A stretch of 5,036 nt of DNA, taken from the NCBI GenBank assembly GCA_013042165.1, contig JABDQT010000279.1, forward strand, positions 1 through 5,036, read 5' to 3'. A model generated the notes under the pieces. That model saw nothing but the letters and a program-made list of their open reading frames with translations, was not told where the DNA came from and did no database searches. Positions 1 through 5,036 of the stretch are shown piece after piece. Positions within the stretch are counted from its first letter, which is position 1; every line of letters begins with the position of its first letter. Origin of the DNA: Kiritimatiellales bacterium (GTDB taxonomy: Bacteria > Verrucomicrobiota > Kiritimatiellia > Kiritimatiellales > Pontiellaceae). The translations under genes and the position numbers were made by a program.

Positions 1-1303
1 TGTCGGCGGCGGCTTCGATACCGCTGGCCTTCATGTAGCCGGGGAATACGATCTCCGATGCGGTGGCACGAAACAGATAGGTGTTTTCAGATCCGGCTTC
101 GATCTCAACCGTACGACGGGCGATCCGCGCCGGCACCATCTGACTCGCCACAAAACGTTCCCAGATCAGCTTGTAGAGCTTCTGCTCGGCCGCCTCGAGC
201 TTGACGCCCTCCTTGCCGGGCTGTACCGAAACATCGGTCGGACGGATCGCTTCATGCGCCTCCTGCGCCGCACCCTTGCTCTTGTAGAAATTCGGTTTTT
301 CAGGCAGGTATTCAGCCCCGAAGCTATCGCCGATGAACGCCCGGCACTCCTCCTGTGCAGACTGGGCAATATTAAACGAGTCGGTACGCATGTAGGTGAT
401 CAATCCGCTTTCATAGAGCTTTTGCGCAATCCCCATCGTGCGGGCGGGCGCAAAGCCGAGTGCGCCGGAGGCGGACTGCTGCAGCGTACTGGTAATAAAG
501 GGGGCACGTGCCTTTCGGGTAAGCTCCTTCGTGATGACATCGCTGACCTTCAGCGGGCTGTTGTTCAACTCCTGCTGAATGCCCTCCAGCTGCTCCTGCG
601 TCTTGACGGCACCCGGCAGCAGCTTGCGCTCCTTGATGCCGATTGGTTCGCCGTTGATGCGCGCGAGTTTGACGGTAAACGGATCGAGCGGAGCCTCCTG
701 CTTGCGCACCTGTGCCCCGACCGTGAAATAGGTTTCCGGCTGAAAGTTTTCGATCTCGTTTTCGCGTTCGACCACGAGACGCAGGGCCACCGTCTGCACA
801 CGGCCGACGCTCTGCGCTCCCCGGATCTGCTTGCGCACGACCGGGCTGCCCTGAAACCCGACCAGACGGTCGAGAATACGGCGGGCCTGCTGCGCGTTGA
901 CACGGTCCATATCAATCTTTTCAGGATGCTCGAACGCCGCAAGGATGGCAGGCTTGGTGATTTCGTTGTAGGTCACGCGATAAAAGTTTTCTTCCGGCAC
1001 GGTTTTCTTCAACGCCTCGTAGAGGTGCCATGCAATGGCTTCTCCCTCGCGGTCGGGGTCGGGAGCGAGGTAGACGTTTTCGCACTTCTTGGCTTCGGCC
1101 TTCAATTCCTTCAGCACCTTCTTGCCCCGCGTTGTGGCGGTGTATTCCGGCTCAAAATCCTTTTCCACATCCACACCCAGCTTCTTGGGCGGCAGGTCGC
1201 GCACGTGGCCCACCGAGGCCATCACCGCATAGTCCTTGCCCAGAAACTGGTTGATCTTCTTCGCCTTCGCCGGCGACTCCACTATCACTAAATTTTTACT
1301 CAT
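1..1303 (-). CDS. topA: DNA topoisomerase I (type IA), N-terminal 434 residues; 3' end outside window
   Basis: Type IA topoisomerase that relaxes negatively supercoiled DNA by a single-strand break and passage through a 5'-phosphotyrosine intermediate. The reading frame runs open from an ATG at 1303-1301 to the left edge. The Toprim domain fills roughly residues 1-115: the IVESPAKAKKI motif supplies the catalytic glutamate (E9), and DPDREGE at 82-88 supplies the Mg-binding acidic triad D82, D84 and E86. Next come YNEITKPAI (about 112-120) and VNAQQARRILDRLVGF (about 135-150). SVGRVQTVALRLVVERE follows at 165-181. The active-site tyrosine is Y304 in GLITYMRTDS, followed by R306, and HEAIRPTD lies at 350-357. 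The family is usually 700-900 residues, so the rest of the gate domains and any C-terminal zinc fingers lie outside. The start is supported by the standard N-terminus and by AAAGGG six bases upstream. Residues 151-161 (QGSPVVRKQIR) depart from the usual xLSPLLWKKI pattern. The gene lies 76 bases after dprA, probably in the same transcription unit. Confidence 0.97.
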   Translation of the reverse strand, partial: MSKNLVIVESPAKAKKINQFLGKDYAVMASVGHVRDLPPKKLGVDVEKDFEPEYTATTRGKKVLKELKAEAKKCENVYLAPDPDREGEAIAWHLYEALKKTVPEENFYRVTYNEITKPAILAAFEHPEKIDMDRVNAQQARRILDRLVGFQGSPVVRKQIRGAQSVGRVQTVALRLVVERENEIENFQPETYFTVGAQVRKQEAPLDPFTVKLARINGEPIGIKERKLLPGAVKTQEQLEGIQQELNNSPLKVSDVITKELTRKARAPFITSTLQQSASGALGFAPARTMGIAQKLYESGLITYMRTDSFNIAQSAQEECRAFIGDSFGAEYLPEKPNFYKSKGAAQEAHEAIRPTDVSVQPGKEGVKLEAAEQKLYKLIWERFVASQMVPARIARRTVEIEAGSENTYLFRATASEIVFPGYMKASGIEAAAD

Positions 1304-1309
1304 GTTCTG

Positions 1310-1315
1310 CCCTTT
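1310..1315 (-). promoter_or_regulatory. Weak ribosome binding site of topA
   Basis: On the minus strand AAAGGG ends six bases before the topA ATG. It is a partial match to the Shine-Dalgarno consensus at the right distance. It is the only recognisable such site before any of the three visible start codons, and it supports the chosen topA start. Confidence 0.45.
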
Positions 1316-1336
1316 AAGTTTCACTACTGAAGATGG

Positions 1337-1366
1337 GAAGCGTATGAAGAATTCTTTTTACGCTTC
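1337..1366. repeat. Hairpin-forming inverted repeat between dprA and topA
   Basis: Perfect 8-base arms GAAGCGTA (1337-1344) and TACGCTTC (1359-1366) enclose 14 bases. The centre is the 10-base palindrome AAGAATTCTT (1347-1356), so the pairing is nearly continuous, broken by a T-T mismatch and a G-T pair. Neither strand has a T tract directly after the stem, so it does not look like an intrinsic terminator. It lies in the dprA-topA gap and would sit in the leader of topA if the genes are co-transcribed. It is more likely a small intergenic palindromic repeat or an mRNA-processing or stability element. Confidence 0.6.
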
Positions 1367-1379
1367 GTGAGCTTCGTGT
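1362..1379. repeat. Two tandem 9-base units next to the dprA stop codon
   Basis: GCTTCGTGA (1362-1370) is followed directly by GCTTCGTGT (1371-1379), eight of nine bases identical, and abuts the dprA stop codon at 1380-1382. On the minus strand it reads as ACGAAG units spaced nine bases apart. It overlaps the right arm of the adjacent hairpin, so the two are probably one repeat element. The short-period GAAG spacing resembles the unit structure of the larger repeat before dprA. Confidence 0.5.
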
Positions 1380-2510
1380 TTAATTTCCAAATCCTGCTTT
1401 TAAATCTTCTGATAATTCAACGATACGCCCGGGCAGTGTTCGGATCACCCGCTTCATTTCCAAACCGAGCAGGATGCCGCTGAGCTCATGGCTCTTCAGC
1501 TCCATCGCGCGGGCGAGCGAATCAATATCCATCGGCTCCTGCCAAAGCGCTTCCACAATCCGCGACTCCTCACCGCTCAGCGGAACATCCGGACGCGCGG
1601 CGGCTGCGCTTTCGGGCGCGTCCATCTCCGCGGCCGGAATCAGAAACTCGTACTCCTCGAGAATGTCGTCGAGCGTCTCCACCAGCTTGGCGCCGTTCTT
1701 GATCAGCATATGCGGCCCGCGCGCGCCGGGCGTATCGATCCGCCCCGGCAGGGCGAACACCGTGCGCCCCTGCTCCATGGCCGCTTCGGCGGTATGCATC
1801 GAGCCGCCCTTGACGGCCGACTCGATCAGCAGCACACCCATGCTCAGACCGCTGATAATCCGGTTGCGGTACGGGAACGTCATGCGGTCCGCCTGACGGC
1901 CCAGCGGATATTCGCTGATCACCGCACCCTGTTTGGCAATCTGCTCTGCCAGCTCCGCATTTTCCGGCGGATAAAGACAGTCGATGGCACCGCCCAGCAC
2001 CGCGATGGTGCGCCCTTTGCTTTTCAAGGCGCCCATGTGCGCCGCCGTATCGGTGCCGCGCGCAAGCCCGCTGACGACCGTGAAACCGGTCTGGCCGAGT
2101 TGATACGCAAACCGGTCGGCCGCATTCAATCCATAGTGCGAGGTCGATCGCGACCCCACCATAGCCAACGCCTTTTCATCCGCCTGAAGCAAACGGCCTT
2201 TGACATAGAGGGCAATCGGCGGATCGTGAATCGACTTAAGCGCCTGCGGATATTCGTCGTCCAGCGGCGTAATGATCCGGATGCCGAGATCGGCCGCACG
2301 GTCGATTTCCTCGCCGGCGTCCAGATCGTCCCGCTGCACCAGGATCTTGAGCGCAAGCTTTTCGCCCACGCCCCGCGCCTTCATCAGCTCTTCGCGATCG
2401 GCCTCGAGAATCGCCTTGGGCGACCCGAGCGCTTCGATCAAGCGACGGACACTGACCGGTCCGAGCCCCTCGATCATATTTAAAATAATATATGCTTCTC
2501 GCTGTTCCAT
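1380..2510 (-). CDS. dprA: DNA processing protein DprA (Smf), ssDNA/RecA loading factor
   Basis: Complete 376-residue DprA. In the family it binds incoming single-stranded DNA in the cytoplasm and loads RecA during transformation; it is also widespread in bacteria with no known competence. A helix-hairpin-helix/SAM-like region (about 1-60) carries GLGPVSVRRL and KARGVGEKLA. The Rossmann-like core (about 80-285) carries MVGSR at 117-121, VVSGLARGTDTAAH at 145-158, AVLGGAIDCLYPPEN at 170-184, FPYRNRIISGLSMGVLLIE at 212-230 and an EQGRTVFALPG segment at 246-256. An Ala/Pro-rich linker (about 291-309) leads to a C-terminal winged-helix domain (about 311-366). The length is normal for this three-domain form. 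The ATG fits the usual start just before the HhH domain, but no Shine-Dalgarno site precedes it. The gene sits between aroB (87-base gap) and topA (76-base gap). The dprA-topA neighbourhood recurs in many bacteria, including smf-topA of Bacillus. Confidence 0.97.
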   Translation of the reverse strand: MEQREAYIILNMIEGLGPVSVRRLIEALGSPKAILEADREELMKARGVGEKLALKILVQRDDLDAGEEIDRAADLGIRIITPLDDEYPQALKSIHDPPIALYVKGRLLQADEKALAMVGSRSTSHYGLNAADRFAYQLGQTGFTVVSGLARGTDTAAHMGALKSKGRTIAVLGGAIDCLYPPENAELAEQIAKQGAVISEYPLGRQADRMTFPYRNRIISGLSMGVLLIESAVKGGSMHTAEAAMEQGRTVFALPGRIDTPGARGPHMLIKNGAKLVETLDDILEEYEFLIPAAEMDAPESAAAARPDVPLSGEESRIVEALWQEPMDIDSLARAMELKSHELSGILLGLEMKRVIRTLPGRIVELSEDLKAGFGN

Positions 2511-2521
2511 CGCATTTCATT

Positions 2522-2586
2522 AACCGCGAAAGAACGCAAGGACCGCAAAAGGGGAGTCTTTGTGTTCTCTGCGTTCTTTCGCGGCT
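2522..2586. repeat. Long intergenic hairpin repeat between aroB and dprA
   Basis: Perfect 15-base inverted arms, CCGCGAAAGAACGCA at 2524-2538 and TGCGTTCTTTCGCGG at 2570-2584, enclose 31 bases. Imperfect pairing continues inward (GCAAAAG near 2544-2551 against CTTTGTG near 2558-2564), giving a stem of nearly 30 pairs with a short GGGAGT-type loop. Each arm is itself built of short A-C-C/G-C-A-A-A-G-like units of 9-11 bases. The element takes up most of the 87-base gap, ending about 11 bases from the dprA start and beginning about 12 bases past the aroB stop. No T run follows it on either strand. It looks like a dispersed intergenic palindromic repeat of the kind seen in many environmental bacterial genomes. 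Family membership cannot be tested from one copy. Confidence 0.75.
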
Positions 2587-2597
2587 TCAATCATCCG

Positions 2598-3686
2598 TTA
2601 GCCAAGCCCGCTCCAGAGCCGTTCCATCTGATCTTCCGCAATATCATTCCCGATGGAGACGGTTCCGATCCCTGATGCGAGCACGAACTTCGGCATGCCG
2701 GCAACGGTTTTCTTGTCGACTGCAAGCGCGGCTCGCAGGTCGGCCCATGGATACCCGGGTGCCTTGACCGGAAGCTTCAGGGCCTGGAAAATCTTTTCGA
2801 TGCGATCGCATTCGGCCTGCGGAAGCCCGGTCAGATCGACCGATGCCCGCGCGGCAAACACGGAACCGACCGCAACGGCCTCGCCGTGCACATATTCACC
2901 ATAGCCCGCGACCTTCTCCAGTGCGTGACCGGCAGTATGCCCGAAGTTCAGAATGGCGCGAAGTCCCCCTTCGCGTTCGTCCTGCGCAACGACATCCGCC
3001 TTGATCTCGCAGCAGCGGCCGATGACGCGGGCCAGAAAATCGGCGTTTCCAGAATCGGAAAGCTCGGCCACGTGCTCCTCCAGCAGCTCGAAGAGCTTCG
3101 CATCGTAAATGATCCCGTATTTCACCACTTCCGCCAGCCCGGCGCGGAACTCCCGTTCGGCCAGTGTCTTGAGCGTATCCAGATCGGCCAGCACGAGTGC
3201 GGGCTGATGAAACGCCCCCACGAGGTTCTTGCCCTCGGGCAGGTTGATGCCCGTCTTGCCCCCCACAGAGCTGTCGACCATCGCCAGCAGCGAGGTCGGC
3301 ACCTGCACAAACGGAATACCTCTAAGATAGGTGGCGGCCACATAGCCGGCGAGATCGCCGATCACGCCACCGCCGAGAGCCACGATGAATGAGTGGCGGT
3401 CAAGCCCGGCCTCGATACACCGGCTGTAGAGCTCGGATACCTGCTCACCGCACTTGGTCTGCTCGCCCGCCGGCAAGGTGGTCAAAACGGCTGAAAAACC
3501 GGATTGTTCCAAGGCCTCGAGAACCGCCCGGGCATAGTGCCCGCCCACGTTCTCATCGGTAATGATCAGGCAGTTCCCCTTCAGTCCCGCGCTGGTGCAC
3601 AAGGCGCCAAGCAGGTCCAAAACACCCGCTCCGATATGTATCGTGTAGGAGCGCTCGCCGAGATGTACTGGTACGTCGTATAACAT
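2598..3686 (-). CDS. aroB: 3-dehydroquinate synthase
   Basis: Second step of the shikimate pathway: converts DAHP to 3-dehydroquinate using NAD and a divalent metal (zinc or cobalt) in the cytoplasm. The complete protein is 362 residues, normal for the family. Visible blocks are the N-terminal VHLGERSYTIHIGAGVL (7-23), IITDENV (41-47), PAGEQTK (72-78), GGGVIGDLAGYVAATYLRG (105-123) with the NAD-binding glycines, PTSLLAMVDSSVGGKTGIN (130-148) and GKNLVGAFHQP (152-162). The metal ligands are E186 in GLAEVVKYG, H250 in NFGHTAGHALE and H267 in YVHGEAVAVG. I chose the ATG at 3686-3684 because family members begin just before the VxLGERSYxI block. An in-frame TTG at 3725-3723 would add 13 Pro-rich residues (TCPPASPYTLR...) that do not look like AroB. 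No Shine-Dalgarno site precedes either start. The gene lies 138 bases after folC and 87 bases before dprA. Confidence 0.97.
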   Translation of the reverse strand: MLYDVPVHLGERSYTIHIGAGVLDLLGALCTSAGLKGNCLIITDENVGGHYARAVLEALEQSGFSAVLTTLPAGEQTKCGEQVSELYSRCIEAGLDRHSFIVALGGGVIGDLAGYVAATYLRGIPFVQVPTSLLAMVDSSVGGKTGINLPEGKNLVGAFHQPALVLADLDTLKTLAEREFRAGLAEVVKYGIIYDAKLFELLEEHVAELSDSGNADFLARVIGRCCEIKADVVAQDEREGGLRAILNFGHTAGHALEKVAGYGEYVHGEAVAVGSVFAARASVDLTGLPQAECDRIEKIFQALKLPVKAPGYPWADLRAALAVDKKTVAGMPKFVLASGIGTVSIGNDIAEDQMERLWSGLG

Positions 3687-3695
3687 AGCTCGGAG

Positions 3696-3725
3696 TGTGT
3701 AGGGGCTCGCAGGGGGGCAAGTCAA
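3696..3725 (-). promoter_or_regulatory. Possible sigma-70-like promoter just before aroB
   Basis: On the minus strand TTGACT (3725-3720, five of six bases of the -35 consensus) is followed after 18 bases by TACACA (3701-3696, only three of six bases of the -10 consensus). The aroB ATG starts nine bases beyond that, so a transcript from here would have almost no leader. That would agree with the missing Shine-Dalgarno site. The weak -10 and the C-rich spacer (CCCCCC) keep confidence low. Confidence 0.25.
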
Positions 3726-3727
3726 CT

Positions 3728-3794
3728 AAAAAGAGTTTGCGGCCTTTTGAAACACATCGGAAAGCGCCGTTATTACACGCATGCCGCAAGTCTT
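3728..3794 (-). terminator. Weak terminator-like inverted repeat after folC
   Basis: On the minus strand AAGACTTGCGGC (3794-3783) pairs with GCCGCAAACTCTT (3743-3731): seven perfect pairs, then more pairs around a one-base bulge. A TTTTT run (3732-3728) overlaps the end of the stem. That order is right for an intrinsic terminator of folC, but the 39-base loop is much too long for a typical one. Little else is visible in the folC-aroB gap except the candidate promoter next to it. Confidence 0.3.
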
Positions 3795-3824
3795 ACGAGA
3801 TGCACCTATTCGAGGGAACCCTGG

Positions 3825-5036
3825 TTACAGCAGGTTCGCATCCAGGAGCGCTTGCTTGAGGTAGAGAGAGCCGGTAATGACCACAAGCCGTTTCGGTTCG
3901 GCAGAGGCCCATGCACGGGCACTGCTCCATGCATCGGCGATCGCCATCGCCTCCGCTTCGATTCCGGCCACCCTGCACTGATCGGCCGCCTGCTCCGCCG
4001 AGATCCCGCGCTGGGCATCAATCGATACCGTCCATGCCTTCGAAACGACCGGCTTGATCCTCCGCAGGAATCCGACTGAATCCTTGTCCTCGAGGAAGCC
4101 CATGATACATCCGACCTGATGACCCGCATGGTTTTCCTTCAATGTCTTAATCAAGGCACGGGCCGCAGAGGGATTATGCGCACCGTCGAGGATCATCAGC
4201 GGATCGGCATGCAAGCACTGGAAGCGCCCTTCCCATTTCACGGCTTCCAGCTCCTTCTTGAACTCCGGCTCAAATTCGATGAGATCGGAAAGGATCTCGA
4301 GCGCCGCCACGGCGACCGCGCAGTTTTCCCGCTGGCATTCGCCGAGCAGCGGCAGGTGAATCGGCGGCAGATTACGCGCAGGCGTTTCAATCTTGAGCTT
4401 CTGCGGCTCACCAACCTTGATCACCGAGACCGCATCCGCCGTTGAGATAATCGGTTCTCCGGCACCGCGCAGTACTGCCATGGCCTCGCTCGACTGCGGG
4501 GCCGAGACCGCCGGCCGGCCGGGCTTGATGATGCCGGCCTTTTCGGTGGCGATTTCCTCGATCGTGTCGCCGAGGTAGTCGGCGTGGTCGATATCGATGC
4601 GGGTAATGACGGACACCAGCGGAATGACGACATTGGTGGCATCCCAGCGACCACCCATGCCGGTTTCGATGATGGCAATATCCACGGCTTCGTCGGCAAA
4701 GTATTGAAAAGCGATGGCCGTCGATATTTCAAAGAAGGTGGCGGGCCGGCAGGCCAGCGCGTTGGATGCCGCTTCGACGGACTCGATATACTGTTCCAGC
4801 TTGTCTTCCGGAATGGGTGCGCCATTGATCCGAAAGCGCTCGGAAAAGTCGATCAGGTGCGGCGAAGTGTAGAGTCCGGTTTTGAATCCCGAGGCGCGCA
4901 GCACCGATTCGAGCATCGCACAGACGGAACCTTTGCCATTGGTGCCGGCCACATGAATCACGCCGAATTGCCGATACGGATTATCCAGGGCCGCGAGCAG
5001 CGCGGTGATGACTTCCAGGCCGGGCTTGATGCCCTG
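3825..5036 (-). CDS. folC: Folylpolyglutamate synthase / dihydrofolate synthase; 5' end outside window
   Basis: Mur-ligase-family ATP-dependent enzyme that adds glutamate to dihydropteroate and/or extends the polyglutamate tail of folates. The frame is open from the right edge to TAA at 3827-3825, giving 403 residues; against about 420-430 in the family only a short N-terminus is missing. In fragment numbering, KPGLEVITALLAALDNP (4-20) is the usual N-terminal helix. The P-loop GTNGKGS is at 31-37, TSPHLIDFSERFRING at 57-72, ETGMGGRWDATNV at 124-136, ITRIDIDHADYLGDT at 144-158 and EKAGIIKPG at 165-173. E124, H151 and K166 match the family's two Mg ligands and carbamylated lysine in spacing (27 and 15 residues). 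WEGRFQ (268-273) and ILDGAHNPSAARAL (282-295) mark the C-terminal glutamate-ligase domain. The usual GxHQ motif reads GECQ (232-235). A start at the internal GTG at 4961 would drop the conserved helix, so the gene is taken as open to the edge. Bifunctionality cannot be decided from sequence. Confidence 0.96.
   Translation of the reverse strand, partial: QGIKPGLEVITALLAALDNPYRQFGVIHVAGTNGKGSVCAMLESVLRASGFKTGLYTSPHLIDFSERFRINGAPIPEDKLEQYIESVEAASNALACRPATFFEISTAIAFQYFADEAVDIAIIETGMGGRWDATNVVIPLVSVITRIDIDHADYLGDTIEEIATEKAGIIKPGRPAVSAPQSSEAMAVLRGAGEPIISTADAVSVIKVGEPQKLKIETPARNLPPIHLPLLGECQRENCAVAVAALEILSDLIEFEPEFKKELEAVKWEGRFQCLHADPLMILDGAHNPSAARALIKTLKENHAGHQVGCIMGFLEDKDSVGFLRRIKPVVSKAWTVSIDAQRGISAEQAADQCRVAGIEAEAMAIADAWSSARAWASAEPKRLVVITGSLYLKQALLDANLL

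Noticed and set aside
254..1291. 345-codon plus-strand open frame opposite topA
   Set aside because: It lies wholly antisense to an unmistakable topA. The translation is rich in Arg, Leu and His with no family motif, as expected of a shadow frame in GC-rich coding DNA.
1362..1379. CRISPR-like or regulatory iteron array
   Set aside because: Only two 9-base units are present, with no spacers and no further copies nearby.
1488..2483. 331-codon plus-strand open frame opposite dprA
   Set aside because: It is entirely antisense to a complete dprA with all conserved blocks. Its Arg/His-rich composition and lack of any recognisable domain mark it as a shadow.
2236..2520. 94-codon minus-strand frame starting ten bases before dprA
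   Set aside because: It overlaps the dprA 5' end in another frame, has no ribosome binding site, and the product has no recognisable domain. It is mentioned only as an upstream ATG.
2522..2586. Intrinsic terminator of aroB
   Set aside because: The stem is far longer than in typical terminators, has a composite internal structure, and is not followed by a T run on either strand.
2886..3392. 168-codon plus-strand open frame opposite aroB
   Set aside because: It is antisense to the metal- and NAD-binding core of aroB, with no motif and no ribosome binding site of note.
3553..3789. 78-codon minus-strand frame across the folC-aroB gap
   Set aside because: Two thirds of it overlaps the aroB 5' end in another frame, and the part in the gap resembles no known protein and has no supporting signal.
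3747..4079. 110-codon plus-strand frame starting in the folC-aroB gap
   Set aside because: Most of it is antisense to the folC 3' end. Composition is that of a shadow frame.

Overview
The window is ordinary chromosomal DNA carrying four housekeeping genes. All are on the minus strand, so the transcription order is the reverse of the coordinates: folC (5' end cut by the right edge), aroB, dprA, topA (3' end cut by the left edge). No mobile element, CRISPR array, tRNA, rRNA or defence-type gene is visible, and I found no sign of an undescribed system. The gene families point to a moderately GC-rich bacterium. The style of the intergenic repeats, the weak Shine-Dalgarno signals and the gene order would fit a PVC-group lineage such as Kiritimatiellota/Verrucomicrobiota or a neighbour, but that is an inference from appearance and not a demonstrated assignment.

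Layout from right to left. At 5036-3825 is a folC-type folylpolyglutamate/dihydrofolate synthase missing only its first residues. The 138-base gap 3824-3687 holds a weak terminator-like inverted repeat followed by a possible promoter. At 3686-2598 is a complete 3-dehydroquinate synthase (aroB). The gap 2597-2511 is almost filled by a long hairpin-forming repeat with perfect 15-base arms. At 2510-1380 is a complete dprA (DNA processing/recombination mediator). The gap 1379-1304 holds a second hairpin and a 9-base tandem repeat. At 1303-1 is the N-terminal 434 residues of DNA topoisomerase I (topA).

Functionally, aroB feeds the shikimate pathway to chorismate, the source of p-aminobenzoate, and folC acts at the end of folate synthesis, so the two are metabolically related. 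dprA next to topA is a recurrent bacterial arrangement, and both proteins act on DNA. Long antisense open frames opposite topA and dprA are shadows of GC-rich coding sequence. The points most worth a second look are the two hairpin repeats flanking dprA, an unusual sequence in the TopA region just before the SxGRVQ motif, and the absence of Shine-Dalgarno sites before dprA and aroB.
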